DNA of 64,000 bases from a bacterium. Lineage in GTDB: Bacteria; Desulfobacterota_D; UBA1144. The notes under the pieces are model-generated. The model made no database searches. It was not told where the DNA came from and worked only from the letters and a program-made list of their open reading frames with translations. Positions 18,646 to 26,972 of the stretch are shown here, piece after piece (position 1 is the stretch's first letter; each line of letters opens with the position of its first letter). The stretch covers positions 88,702 through 152,701 of the forward strand of contig JABILG010000018.1 of the NCBI GenBank assembly GCA_018654605.1, written 5' to 3'. The translations under genes were made by a program, and so were the position numbers.

Positions 18646-20567
18646 TAATCTTTCCTCCTAATTATCATAATTATTCCACCAAAAATTGATATAAGACTTC
18701 CAATCCATAAGAGTGATACCCATGGGTTAATATAAATCTTAAAATTAAATCTTCCATCTTCTAATTCATCTATTAGTATTATGTAGTAATCCTTTCTCAA
18801 GGTGTTATAAATTGCTACCTCGGTCTCCTTGTTAATACTTCTATTTCCCTCATATTTGTATATATTCTGCTCAGGATATAGAGAGAAATCTTTGCCTTGA
18901 TCGGAGAGTATTAACTTAGCACCCAAAATGCTCTTAGACTCACTTTCTTTCCTATAAGTATCAACCAATACTATTCTATACTTACTAATTACAGAACTTT
19001 CACCTTTTGATAATATCAAGTCCGATTTAGTCCCATAAACAGAAGACAAAGTGATACCAACAACAAGTAGAATTATCCCAAAGTGAATTAAAAAAGCGCA
19101 ATACCTTCTTGACTTCTTGTCTAATATTTCATGTATTCTTAAACCTCTTGAAGTATGCATCCTAAAATCAATAAACAAATCTTGCAAAATGATAATAGTT
19201 ACGAAAAAAGAAAGAAACAATACTAGTAAAACTTTTAAACTAGCAAACACAAAGCTAAATAATACAGTGAGTACGGCTGATGCCAATATTGGTTTAGATA
19301 TATATTTTAAAAGAGGAATTAGTTTAGCGTCTTTCCAGGGAATTATCGGTGCCACCGACATCAAAGACATTAGAAGTAATACATTAGGGAAATTAACTAA
19401 ATCATAAAAGGTAGGGCCAACAAGTATCTTCTCACCAGTAATTGCCTCAGAAATGATAGGAAAGACTGTTCCTAAAAAAACTGTCAGGGTTATGACTAGA
19501 AAGAATATATTATTAAAGATTAAAAAATTCTCTTTAGATAAAAGAGAAAGGATATCCTCTTTGGATGAAATAATTTTCTTATTTTTCTGATACATGAATA
19601 GTGAGAATAGAACGATAAAAATAATAAATACCATAAAGTATGGTCCAATGCTCGATTGGGCAAAAGAATGGACCGATGATATCAGGCCACTTCTGGTAAT
19701 AAATGTTCCAAAAATCGAAAGGAAGAAGGCAAGAAAAATAAGGCATATATTCCATCTTCTTAACAAACTTCGCGTTTCCTGTGCCATAGATGAATGAAGA
19801 AAAGCAGTTAAGGCTAGCCATGGCATTAGAGCTACATTCTCAACAGGGTCCCATGCCCAATATCCACCCCAACCTAATTCTAGGTAAGCCCATCTAGAAC
19901 CAAGCAAAAGCCCACTAGACAAAAAAATCCAACTAAAATAAGTCCACTTTTTAGACCTGATAACCCAATTATCAGTTTTATCTTTTGATATTATAGAACC
20001 CAAAGCAAATGCAAAAGGGATAGTTAGCGCTATATACCCAACATAAAGGGTTAATGGGTGAATAGCCATATAAAAATTCTGCAATATAGGATTCAGCCCT
20101 CTACCATTTAAAGGAACATTTTTTAATACCTCAAAAGGACTATCAACAAAGACTATTAAGAAAACAAAAAAAGTTAGGATAAAAAGTGAAATGCTTTGAG
20201 TTGAACATAGAAGAGTCTTGTAAGGCTTACTATACTTCAGAATAAGGCTGTAAATTGAAAGTATCCAAGCCCACAATAGAAGTGAGCCCTCTTGGCCTGC
20301 CCACAATGAAGCAATAGAGTAGATAAAGGGCAAATCGTTACTCACATTCTTGGCTACATATGCATTAGAATAATCTTTTGTTGCCAATAGATATATTAAC
20401 AAAAAGGTTCCTGAGGTTAAGAGAAAGAAAATTGTGACTATTGAACGTTCTCCTACTTCTATAAGGACATCATCCTTCTTAAGTGCACCTAGGAAGAAAG
20501 ATGCAAGACCTGCAAGACCAGTAAGAAAAGAAATAAAAAGTAATGTTTCACCGATACTATTTAACAA
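18645..20567 (-). CDS. ccmF: Cytochrome c haem lyase subunit CcmF
   Basis: Polytopic inner-membrane protein that takes haem from CcmE and attaches it to apocytochrome c on the periplasmic side. Carries the WWD haem-handling motif (LGWGGYWAWDPVENVALMPW) and many membrane helices. The track starts at ATG 20624, deep inside ccmE, with a hydrophilic stretch unlike CcmF N-termini; a TTG at 20567 preceded by AAGG gives LLNSIGETLLFISFLTG, the expected start, with an 11-base overlap on ccmE, so I use it (640 aa). Stop overlaps the next small ORF by one base. Confidence 0.93.
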   Translation of the reverse strand: MLNSIGETLLFISFLTGLAGLASFFLGALKKDDVLIEVGERSIVTIFFLLTSGTFLLIYLLATKDYSNAYVAKNVSNDLPFIYSIASLWAGQEGSLLLWAWILSIYSLILKYSKPYKTLLCSTQSISLFILTFFVFLIVFVDSPFEVLKNVPLNGRGLNPILQNFYMAIHPLTLYVGYIALTIPFAFALGSIISKDKTDNWVIRSKKWTYFSWIFLSSGLLLGSRWAYLELGWGGYWAWDPVENVALMPWLALTAFLHSSMAQETRSLLRRWNICLIFLAFFLSIFGTFITRSGLISSVHSFAQSSIGPYFMVFIIFIVLFSLFMYQKNKKIISSKEDILSLLSKENFLIFNNIFFLVITLTVFLGTVFPIISEAITGEKILVGPTFYDLVNFPNVLLLMSLMSVAPIIPWKDAKLIPLLKYISKPILASAVLTVLFSFVFASLKVLLVLFLSFFVTIIILQDLFIDFRMHTSRGLRIHEILDKKSRRYCAFLIHFGIILLVVGITLSSVYGTKSDLILSKGESSVISKYRIVLVDTYRKESESKSILGAKLILSDQGKDFSLYPEQNIYKYEGNRSINKETEVAIYNTLRKDYYIILIDELEDGRFNFKIYINPWVSLLWIGSLISIFGGIIMIIRRKD

Positions 20568-20973
20568 GGTTGACCTTATTGGTTGAAAGAGGTTCATCCT
20601 CATACTTCGTGGGACATTTAGCAAAAAGTTTATTTGCGAAAAATGTTTTGTTTACCAGTTTACCTTCAACAACAGCTTCAATTTCATCTTTAAAAATATC
20701 AGGGATTTCACCTTTATATTCGACATGTATTGTCTTATTAAAATCAGTAATATTAAAGGCTATAGAGCCATCAAGATTTTTCTTAATTGACCCCTTCTCT
20801 ACTATGCCAGAAACTCTCAACCTTTTAAGTTGGCTTTGTGACTTTTCTTCAAGTGCTTCTGTGACAGTTAAATAATATACTAGTGAGGACTCCACAGCTT
20901 TATAGATTAAGAAAGAAAAAAACAGAAGCAGTACAAGCACAAATATTTTAATCTTTTTCTTAGGCGTAGACAT
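20557..20973 (-). CDS. ccmE: Haem chaperone CcmE, CXXXY variant
   Basis: Periplasmic, N-terminally anchored haem chaperone (anchor about residues 8-24), 138 aa. The OB-fold core RLRVSGIVEKGSIKK...VEYKGEIPDIFKDEIEAVVEGKL is typical. In classical CcmE the haem is bound by a His in HxxxY; here the position reads C120-PTK-Y124 (AKCPTKYEDEP), the CXXXY variant known from deltaproteobacteria and archaea (called System I*), where Cys binds haem and CcmH is dispensed with. No ccmH occurs in this operon, in agreement. Starts by TAATG overlap on ccmD. Confidence 0.92.
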   Translation of the reverse strand: MSTPKKKIKIFVLVLLLFFSFLIYKAVESSLVYYLTVTEALEEKSQSQLKRLRVSGIVEKGSIKKNLDGSIAFNITDFNKTIHVEYKGEIPDIFKDEIEAVVEGKLVNKTFFANKLFAKCPTKYEDEPLSTNKVNLVK

Positions 20974-21086
20974 TAATCTTTACCATTCAACTTTCGTGAA
21001 ATATAAGCAAGATAAATTAACATTATTAACCAGAAGGCTAACTGAGAATAGAAAAGGTATTCTAAAGAATCTATAACAATATTCAT
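20973..21086 (-). CDS. ccmD: Small haem exporter subunit CcmD
   Basis: 37-aa peptide missed by the ORF track, between ccmC and ccmE exactly where ccmD belongs. Sequence begins MNIVIDSLEYLFYSQLAFWL, one membrane helix, then a cytoplasmic positively charged end YISRKLNGKD, the CcmD layout. Its stop TAA overlaps the ATG of ccmE (TAATG). CcmD associates with CcmABC and is needed to release holo-CcmE. Confidence 0.82.
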   Translation of the reverse strand: MNIVIDSLEYLFYSQLAFWLIMLIYLAYISRKLNGKD

Positions 21087-21107
21087 GACAATTATATTAA
21101 CTTCGAA

Positions 21108-21740
21108 TTATATTTTATCTAGCTTAATTCTTAAGTCCAATAAATATAGGTAAAAAAAGAAGAAAGCTGCGAAAGTTACAAGTAAGGTATCCATCATCTC
21201 GCTACTAATCCCACCACCTTCACTACCAAAGACAACTGGTGATATTCCTCTCATTATTCTGACAGAAATATAAACAATAGGTAAATCAATAAAGGCAATT
21301 ATTGCAAAAACAGAGGAGTATCTCGGAACACCAGACCTTTCTGCCAATTTGTGAAAAACAAGATAGCTAAAATAAAGAATAAAAAGTATTAAAGTTGTAG
21401 TTAGTTGGGGGTCAGATGTCCACCAAGTACCCCAAACTGGCTTAGCCCAGAACATACCAGAGACTAAAGTAAGCAAGGTAAAAAGTGTACCAATTTCAGC
21501 ATGTATATAAGCTAATTTTGAATCAATTTCTTTGTTATGCCTTAGAAACTTTATGGAATATATTAAATTCATTGTAAAAGCTAAAGTAAAAACAAGCACA
21601 TACCCCATATGAAAATAAAATATTCGTTGAACATCTCCCATTATTTTTTCTTTAGGAGCATAAAGAAAAGTCATATATAGGCTTAAAGTCATAAATATCA
21701 CTAAAGAAATAAAGGAGTACTTTCTAAGAAATAAAAACAT
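21108..21740 (-). CDS. ccmC: Haem transfer protein CcmC
   Basis: Six-helix inner-membrane protein that loads haem onto CcmE. The tryptophan-rich motif (WAKPVWGTWWTSDPQLTTTL) is the CcmC WWD domain; His residues near YFHMGYV and KLAYIHAEIG are the likely axial ligands. 210 aa is normal. ATG start 3 bases after ccmB. The C-terminal membrane helix is intact. Confidence 0.94.
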   Translation of the reverse strand: MFLFLRKYSFISLVIFMTLSLYMTFLYAPKEKIMGDVQRIFYFHMGYVLVFTLAFTMNLIYSIKFLRHNKEIDSKLAYIHAEIGTLFTLLTLVSGMFWAKPVWGTWWTSDPQLTTTLILFILYFSYLVFHKLAERSGVPRYSSVFAIIAFIDLPIVYISVRIMRGISPVVFGSEGGGISSEMMDTLLVTFAAFFFFYLYLLDLRIKLDKI

Positions 21741-21743
21741 AAA

Positions 21744-22406
21744 TTACCTCCTTATAGAATAACTGAAAAGTATTGGGCAAATAGTCAAAAGTAGTATATC
21801 AAAAGCTACCAAAGCTTGCAAAGAGAAGGAGGAGAAGAAACTCTCGCCCCCATATAAATCGATTAAAGGTATCGAATTATAGCTTAGTAGCAAAAAAGGA
21901 AGAATTAATGGGTAGATTAGCATGAACATAAAATGACCTTCACCTTTAATTCTCTCCAGCATTAAAGAAAAAGTAGATAAAATAGAAGAAACACCCACCG
22001 AAAAGAGAAAGCACAATGTCAGAAAATTTGTAATATTTGAAAATATATCTTCCAAAACAAGTGAGAGGGTTGCAAAAACTATTAGATTAATAAAAATATT
22101 TACTAGTATAAAAAAGGAGATTTTAGAAAAACATATTATGGACAAATCACATGGAGCCGAAATAAGTATCAAATCGCCACCCAAAGAAATTTCTTGCCTA
22201 GAGATTCTTTGATTCGCTATAAGTGCAACAATTAAAGAAGTAAAAAAGAATAGCTCTGTAGGGGAATCTGATCCAATAAAAACAAAAGCTATAAGAGACA
22301 GAGTGGGAGATAAAACAAAAAGATAGACTAGATTGAGCTTCTCTCTAGTTTCGACTAAAATGTCTTTCTTTAAGATTAAAATAAATATTTTTAAAAAATT
22401 CTTCAA
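21744..22406 (-). CDS. ccmB: Haem exporter permease CcmB
   Basis: Membrane subunit of the CcmAB ABC transporter that drives release of haem-loaded CcmE. 220 aa with about six membrane segments; the CcmB N-terminal pattern (LKKDILVETREKLNLVYLFVLSPTLSLIAF) and the SRQEISLGGDLILISAPCD region match the family. Starts at TTG preceded by GTGAGG nine bases upstream, 3 bases after ccmA. Confidence 0.9.
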   Translation of the reverse strand: MKNFLKIFILILKKDILVETREKLNLVYLFVLSPTLSLIAFVFIGSDSPTELFFFTSLIVALIANQRISRQEISLGGDLILISAPCDLSIICFSKISFFILVNIFINLIVFATLSLVLEDIFSNITNFLTLCFLFSVGVSSILSTFSLMLERIKGEGHFMFMLIYPLILPFLLLSYNSIPLIDLYGGESFFSSFSLQALVAFDILLLTICPILFSYSIRR

Positions 22407-22409
22407 GAA

Positions 22410-23021
22410 TTATAACCTCACTGATCCTGTAAACTTCAATATTCCTGAGGAATTATCCGCTATCAAAAAAGACTTTCCTTTTTTTGCGGATTCCTCTATA
22501 AGATTATTAAGTATCTTTATTGATTGACTATCAAGATAAGTATACGGCTCATCTAATAAGCAAAGACCTGGATTTACGAGGAAAGAGATTAAAATTGAAA
22601 TCTTCTTTTTAGTTCCATCAGAGAGTTCATGTATTTTTTTTGAAACATATTTATCTAAACCAAAGCTTGTAATCAAATTCTTAGTACTTTTAATATCGTC
22701 AATGCCATTCAAATCTGAGAAAAAACTTATATTCTCATCTAAAGTAAGATACTCATACAAGTTCGGAAAAGGGGATAAATAGTAAACGCTACCGAACAAG
22801 TCGGAGCTGTAATCCTTAATATTCCTGCTTCCTAGTAAAACCTCTCCATTATAATCCAAAATTTGAGAGCCAATAATCTTCATCAATGTTGTCTTACCTG
22901 AACCATTTATTCCTTCTAAGCTAACAATAGACCCTGGCACTAGTTCGAAACTAATATCTGAAAAAATACTAGCTCCATTAAATGACTTTCCTAAATTGTT
23001 TACTATTAAAGACTCTTTCAT
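22410..23021 (-). CDS. ccmA: Haem exporter ATP-binding protein CcmA
   Basis: Cytoplasmic ABC ATPase of the cytochrome c maturation system. Walker A GINGSGKTTL (about 38-47), signature ELSDGTKKK, and LCLLDEPYTYLD Walker B; at 203 aa it is the compact CcmA length. First gene of the ccmABCDEF-peptide-cytochrome operon, divergent from the glyoxalase gene. The signature SDG rather than SGG is a mild deviation. Confidence 0.92.
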   Translation of the reverse strand: MKESLIVNNLGKSFNGASIFSDISFELVPGSIVSLEGINGSGKTTLMKIIGSQILDYNGEVLLGSRNIKDYSSDLFGSVYYLSPFPNLYEYLTLDENISFFSDLNGIDDIKSTKNLITSFGLDKYVSKKIHELSDGTKKKISILISFLVNPGLCLLDEPYTYLDSQSIKILNNLIEESAKKGKSFLIADNSSGILKFTGSVRL

Positions 23022-23065
23022 TTTATAACTTTACTTAATAAGAAGTGTAAATTAAAATTTATATA

Positions 23066-23446
23066 ATGAAATTCCTCCACACTATGATTAGAGTTGGTAA
23101 TCTTGAAGAATCGATTGCGTTCTATGTGAATATATTAAATCTAAAACTTATTAGAAAAACCGACTATCCTAGTGGTAAATTCACATTGGCTTTTCTCTCA
23201 TTTGATGTTGAGGATAAAGAGCCTTTTTTGGAGTTGACTTACAATTGGGGGGTAGAAAAATACGAAATGGGGACATCTTTTGGGCATATTGCAATAGGAG
23301 TCAAAGATATTTATGGAATCTGTGAAGAAATAAGAGAAAAAGGTGGTAAAATAATTAGAGAACCTGGGCCAATGAAAGGTAGCAAGTCTATTCTCGCTTT
23401 CATACAAGATCCCGATGGTTACAAGATTGAGCTACTTCAGAGATAA
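23066..23446 (+). CDS. gloA: Lactoylglutathione lyase (glyoxalase I) family
   Basis: Converts the hemithioacetal of methylglyoxal and glutathione to S-lactoylglutathione. 126 aa, a single-domain VOC protein starting MKFLHTMIRVGNLEESIAFY; predicted metal ligands His5, the Glu in PFLELTYNW, His in SFGHIAIGV and Glu in GYKIELLQ fit the bacterial Ni-dependent GloA set. It is followed after one base by the pterin synthase gene, so the two form a small operon divergent from ccmA. Confidence 0.9.
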   Translation: MKFLHTMIRVGNLEESIAFYVNILNLKLIRKTDYPSGKFTLAFLSFDVEDKEPFLELTYNWGVEKYEMGTSFGHIAIGVKDIYGICEEIREKGGKIIREPGPMKGSKSILAFIQDPDGYKIELLQR

Positions 23447-23447
23447 A

Positions 23448-23852
23448 ATGATATCAGTAACTAGAAAATCTCACTTTAACGCCGCACATCGACTGAACAA
23501 CCCTAATTGGACAGAAGAGAAAAATCGAGCTTTCTTTGGACTTTGTAATAATGAAAATTATCATGGCCATAACTACGAGTTAGATGTCACCGTTTCTGGA
23601 GAACTCGATAACGAATCAGGGTACTTGATTGACATGAAAGAACTAAGCACGTTAATTGAAATTGAGATTGAATCGAGATTTGATCATAAAAATTTAAATC
23701 TAGATACCGATGAATTCAAAAATTTAAACCCAACTGCAGAAAATATAGCTATTGTTATATGGAATATCCTAAGAAAAAAGATAGACAAGAAGTTTACTCT
23801 AAAAATTTGCCTATATGAAACATCTAGAAACTTTGTCGAATATTCGGGTTAG
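23448..23852 (+). CDS. 6-pyruvoyltetrahydropterin synthase family (PTPS-type, CX5HGH)
   Basis: Zinc enzyme of the PTPS/QueD family. From ATG 23448 it reads MISVTRKSHFNAAHRL (first zinc His) then FGLCNNENYHGHNYELDVTV. The spacing Cys-x5-HGH and the CNN context match animal-type PTPS (dihydroneopterin triphosphate to 6-pyruvoyl-tetrahydropterin) rather than QueD, which has Cys-x3-HGH. The Asp/His-Glu part (RFDHKNLN, LYETSRNFVEY) is present; 134 aa. The track's longer start overlaps gloA and is rejected. A biopterin-type product is possible; QueD-like activity for queuosine cannot be excluded. Confidence 0.85.
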   Translation: MISVTRKSHFNAAHRLNNPNWTEEKNRAFFGLCNNENYHGHNYELDVTVSGELDNESGYLIDMKELSTLIEIEIESRFDHKNLNLDTDEFKNLNPTAENIAIVIWNILRKKIDKKFTLKICLYETSRNFVEYSG

Positions 23853-23862
23853 AGGGAATTGG

Positions 23863-24108
23863 CTAATCTGACGACGAAGCAACAATACATCTTAAATCAG
23901 TGCTAAGGTCATTGCCATCAAAATTAATATGACAAACATTGTGATTATGCCTTCTACACCAAACTTGAAAACCTAGGTCAGTGAAACCAGCATCAATCTT
24001 AGAATATTCCTTCAAGGTACCAAAATCTGTCATACCAGATTCAAATTCTTTTTGACATTCTGAGCAGACAAGATATTCGTTTATATTATTATTAAGTGGT
24101 GTCTCCAT
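23863..24108 (-). CDS. Small Cys/His-rich conserved-looking protein (putative zinc ribbon)
   Basis: 81 aa, no named family that I can assert. Candidate metal ligands: CSEC at residues 15-18 and a cluster WCRRHNHNVCH at about 50-60. The core GMTDFGTLKEYSKIDAGF has the look of a conserved hypothetical family. Convergent with the pterin synthase (10-base gap) and divergent from the M42 peptidase. Function unknown; ATG start. Confidence 0.6.
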   Translation of the reverse strand: METPLNNNINEYLVCSECQKEFESGMTDFGTLKEYSKIDAGFTDLGFQVWCRRHNHNVCHINFDGNDLSTDLRCIVASSSD

Positions 24109-24188
24109 ATTGTTATTTAAACTGAATTCTTGTTTTTATCAAAAAAAGTATTTCCTTATTCCCTCATATTTTATATATAATAATAGGC

Positions 24189-25229
24189 ATGAGCAATGAG
24201 TTAATCAAAGAGTTGTGCAATACCCCTGGAGTTCCAGGATGTGAACAAGAAATATCTAAGATAGTACTTAGGGAGATTGAAGACTTATGCATAGGCTATC
24301 TCAAAGACCCTATGGGTAATTTAATCTTTCAGGTCAACGAAACAATTCCCAAAGCTCCCACAATATTAGTTGACGCACACATGGATGAAGTTGGATTTAT
24401 TATTTCACATATCGAAGAAAATGGAATGTTAAGAGTTATATCACTTGGGGGAATTGACCCAAAACTATTCTATGGTCAGAGGTTGACTATATGGGGAAAG
24501 ACTCAGATAGAAGCCACTGTAGCAGCAATTCCACCCCACATATCAGATAAAAGCTCTACAGGAGCGGCACCTGTGGAAGATTGCCTAATTGACACCGGGA
24601 TTAGTGCAAAAAAAACTAGAGGGCTCATTAGTATCGGGGATCAAGTTACTTTTTCAACAGACTGCGTGATTGATAATGACAGGATTCTTTCAAAATCTTT
24701 AGATGACAGAATTGGCCTATATGTTCTTTTAGAAACAATTAAAAAAATCAATAAAAAAAGTTTAAAATGTAATCTCTACGTATCTGCATCGGTTCAAGAA
24801 GAAATGGGACTAAGAGGTGCGAGAATTATTAATTCTAATGTTAATCCAGATTTTTCAATTGCTCTAGAAGGTACTGTGTCGAATGACTTACCAGGGGTTC
24901 CTGCACACAAAAAGCTAGCACAGCTAGGTAATGGACCTGAAATAAGAATCTCTGACAAATATTTAATTGCAGACAGGAGTTTTAACAATTATTTGCAAGA
25001 TACTGCAAATAAAAAGAAGATAAATTTTCAATTAACTGCAAAAAATGCCGGTGGTACAAATGCCACAGCATTCCAAGTTACAGGAAAAGGCTCAAAGGCT
25101 ACTGTTCTATCAGTTCCTGTGAGATACCTCCACAGTCCAAGCTCAGTCTGTCTTATTAAAGACGTTGCTTCTACGATAAAACTATTGACTGCAGGGATAT
25201 TAAACATACAAAAATTTAAAGATGAGTAA
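24189..25229 (+). CDS. M42-family metallo-aminopeptidase (FrvX/glutamyl aminopeptidase-like)
   Basis: Cytoplasmic, usually dodecameric, dinuclear-metal aminopeptidase. 346 aa: start MSNELIKELCNTPGVPGCEQ; metal site VDAHMDEVGFI (His/Asp, about 61); active-site Glu pair in VQEEMGLRGA (about 206); ALEGTVSNDLPG with metal ligand and a C-terminal HSPSSVC motif are the M42 signature. Peptide substrate not inferable. Its end overlaps the next small gene by 8 bases, so they are coupled. Confidence 0.9.
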   Translation: MSNELIKELCNTPGVPGCEQEISKIVLREIEDLCIGYLKDPMGNLIFQVNETIPKAPTILVDAHMDEVGFIISHIEENGMLRVISLGGIDPKLFYGQRLTIWGKTQIEATVAAIPPHISDKSSTGAAPVEDCLIDTGISAKKTRGLISIGDQVTFSTDCVIDNDRILSKSLDDRIGLYVLLETIKKINKKSLKCNLYVSASVQEEMGLRGARIINSNVNPDFSIALEGTVSNDLPGVPAHKKLAQLGNGPEIRISDKYLIADRSFNNYLQDTANKKKINFQLTAKNAGGTNATAFQVTGKGSKATVLSVPVRYLHSPSSVCLIKDVASTIKLLTAGILNIQKFKDE

Positions 25230-25560
25230 CCAAAATATTATTGTAGATATATTTAAGAGCAGCTTTAATAATTATCCTAATATTATCTCCTCTATGGTCC
25301 CCTTAATAGAAGAAGAAACAATAAGATTAAAGATAGACATACAAGATATTGCACTCATAAACTCAATGTCAGCTGAAGATTTGGATGAAATAGTAACTAG
25401 GATCAGAGTCAACAATGAAATATTATGCAATAAGATTAACGAATCAAGAGACATTAACTCAAAACTACATAAAGAGCTAATTAATAATTTTTTTGATGAA
25501 ATTAACAACACTATAGATTTTGTTTATAACCTTATAATCAGCAAACAATTAGGTGGTTAA
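25222..25560 (+). CDS. Hypothetical acidic helical protein, coupled to the M42 peptidase
   Basis: 112 aa, not recognised. Predicted almost entirely helical, with many Asn, Ile, Asp and Glu and no membrane segment or metal motif (LNDP-like turns aside; MSAEDLDEIVTRIRVNNEIL is a good amphipathic helix). ATG starts within the end of the peptidase gene (8-base overlap). It precedes the nuo operon by 60 bases. Could be a small regulator or adaptor; no function assigned. Confidence 0.5.
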   Translation: MSNQNIIVDIFKSSFNNYPNIISSMVPLIEEETIRLKIDIQDIALINSMSAEDLDEIVTRIRVNNEILCNKINESRDINSKLHKELINNFFDEINNTIDFVYNLIISKQLGG

Positions 25561-25572
25561 AAAAAGCTATTT

Positions 25573-25578
25573 TATAAT
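25573..25578 (+). promoter_or_regulatory. Candidate -10 box of the nuo operon
   Basis: TATAAT perfectly matches the sigma-70 -10 consensus, 43 bases before the nuoA start in a 60-base gap. A convincing -35 is not seen (TTAGGT at 18-base spacing is the best). AT-rich sequence makes chance boxes frequent, so moderate confidence; the palindrome right behind it strengthens the case. Confidence 0.4.
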
Positions 25579-25581
25579 TGC

Positions 25582-25604
25582 TTTTAACTAATAATTAGTT
25601 AAAA
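25582..25604. promoter_or_regulatory. Perfect inverted repeat (operator candidate) before nuoA
   Basis: TTTTAACTAA-taa-TTAGTTAAAA is a perfect 10-bp palindrome with a 3-base centre. It begins four bases after the candidate -10 box, i.e. over the probable transcription start, a typical repressor position. It lacks a GC stem or U-run, so it is a poor terminator. No specific regulator can be named. Confidence 0.5.
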
Positions 25605-25620
25605 ATATAAGTCGTAGGAC

Positions 25621-25983
25621 ATGGCAGAATATCCTTTCTTTATTATAGTTTTCTTGGCATTAATTTCATTGCCAATTTTAATGATTTTAACTTCAAAAAT
25701 CATTAAATTCATATTGGGTAAAAAGAAAAATATTTCGGATTCAATTTATGAATGTGGTGAACCAAGCATTGAAACTTCCTGGAAAAGAATTCCTATTTCA
25801 TATTTTAAAATTGCTTTAATCTTTATATTGTTTGATATCGAACTTGTTTTTATATTTCCTTGGATATTAAATCTTGCTGAACCGACACAAGGGTCGTACT
25901 TTTCATTTATAACATTTTTAATAATTTTATTTATCGGATGGATTTATGCTTACAGGAAAGGATACCTTGAATGGGAAATGTAA
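25621..25983 (+). CDS. nuoA: NADH-quinone oxidoreductase subunit A
   Basis: Membrane subunit of complex I, 120 aa, three membrane helices. The cytoplasmic loop [13 protein letters not shown] and the second helix [21 protein letters not shown] (acidic residues in the helix) identify NuoA. First gene of the ten-cistron nuo operon; its end overlaps the next gene by 13 bases. Confidence 0.96.
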   Translation: MAEYPFFIIVFLALISLPILMILTSKIIKFILGKKKNISDSIYECGEPSIETSWKRIPISYFKIALIFILFDIELVFIFPWILNLAEPTQGSYFSFITFLIILFIGWIYAYRKGYLEWEM

Positions 25984-26972
25984 ATAAATCTTTAAAAGAT
26001 ATAGGCTCCTTCATGAAGCTCCCAGGAGCAAATCTGTTTATCTCTAGCACTAAAGATCTTTTTAATTGGGCTCAAAAATCAAGTCTTTGGCCATTATCCT
26101 TTGGCTTAGCATGCTGCGCTATAGAAATGATGGCTACTTTCTCATCAAGATATGATTTAGACCGACTGGGAATGATTACTCGTGCTTCTCCTCGACAAGC
26201 TGATCTAATGATAGTTGCAGGGACTGTAACAGTTAAGATGGCGGAAAGAATAAAAACACTTTATGACCAAATGGCAGGTCCTAAATGGGTTATTGCTGCT
26301 GGTAGCTGTGCTATTTCAGGAGATCATTATAGACATATTTATAGTGTAGTCCCTGGCGTGGATTGGGTAATACCAGTTGACGTATACGTGCCTGGATGTC
26401 CTCCCACACCAGAAGCTTTTATTGACGGAATACTAGAGCTTCAAAAAATTATAGGTAAAGGTAAAACCTCCCCAACCTATAATACTAGCTCTATACCAGA
26501 AGAGAAAACTCTTTCACCTCTCGAAGTTGCAAAGCCAGTAAAAAAATCCAAGAATCTAATAGAATCAAAATTTATAGATAAAAATGAAATATTAAATTTC
26601 TCAAAAGAACTCAAAAATAATGGATTTACTTACTTAAAATTTATAACTGCTACCGATTTCGATTCTAATATTGTTTTGACATACTTACTTGGAAATAATA
26701 CTCGAAACAAAGACGTTGAATTCAATATACAGCTTGGTGAAGACTTAACAATAGACTCGCTTTCAGATATTTACTCTGGAGCTGATTGGCAGGAAAGAGA
26801 GGTTTTTGATCTCTTTGGAATAAGATTCATTGGGCACCCTAATTTAAAAAGAATAATGATGCCTGATGAATGGATTGGACACCCACTAAGAAAAGATTAT
26901 GTAATGGACGCTCATTTTTACCCATATCGCCCTACACGGAAGGAATACGAGAAATGGAAGACCGAATTATAG
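25971..26972 (+). CDS. nuoBC: Fused NADH-quinone oxidoreductase subunits B and C
   Basis: Two complex I subunits in one 333-aa chain. Residues 1-165 are NuoB, with the N2 cluster cysteines in [19 protein letters not shown] and [11 protein letters not shown] linker of about 45 residues (rich in Pro, Lys, Ser) leads to NuoC (about 205-333), with the signature [25 protein letters not shown] and HPLRKDY. Separate nuoB and nuoC, or nuoCD fusions, are usual; a B-C fusion is uncommon. I see no stop or frameshift in the junction. Confidence 0.95.
   Translation: MGNVNKSLKDIGSFMKLPGANLFISSTKDLFNWAQKSSLWPLSFGLACCAIEMMATFSSRYDLDRLGMITRASPRQADLMIVAGTVTVKMAERIKTLYDQMAGPKWVIAAGSCAISGDHYRHIYSVVPGVDWVIPVDVYVPGCPPTPEAFIDGILELQKIIGKGKTSPTYNTSSIPEEKTLSPLEVAKPVKKSKNLIESKFIDKNEILNFSKELKNNGFTYLKFITATDFDSNIVLTYLLGNNTRNKDVEFNIQLGEDLTIDSLSDIYSGADWQEREVFDLFGIRFIGHPNLKRIMMPDEWIGHPLRKDYVMDAHFYPYRPTRKEYEKWKTEL

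Noticed and set aside
20568-20624. Track start of ccmF at ATG 20624
   Set aside because: Adds a hydrophilic leader buried in ccmE; the TTG at 20567 has an AAGG site and gives the normal CcmF N-terminus.
23415-23447. Longer start of the PTPS gene
   Set aside because: Overlaps gloA in another frame; ATG 23448 gives the family N-terminus.
26870-26953. Upstream start of nuoD
   Set aside because: Lies within the NuoC domain in another frame; family start is at ATG 26954.
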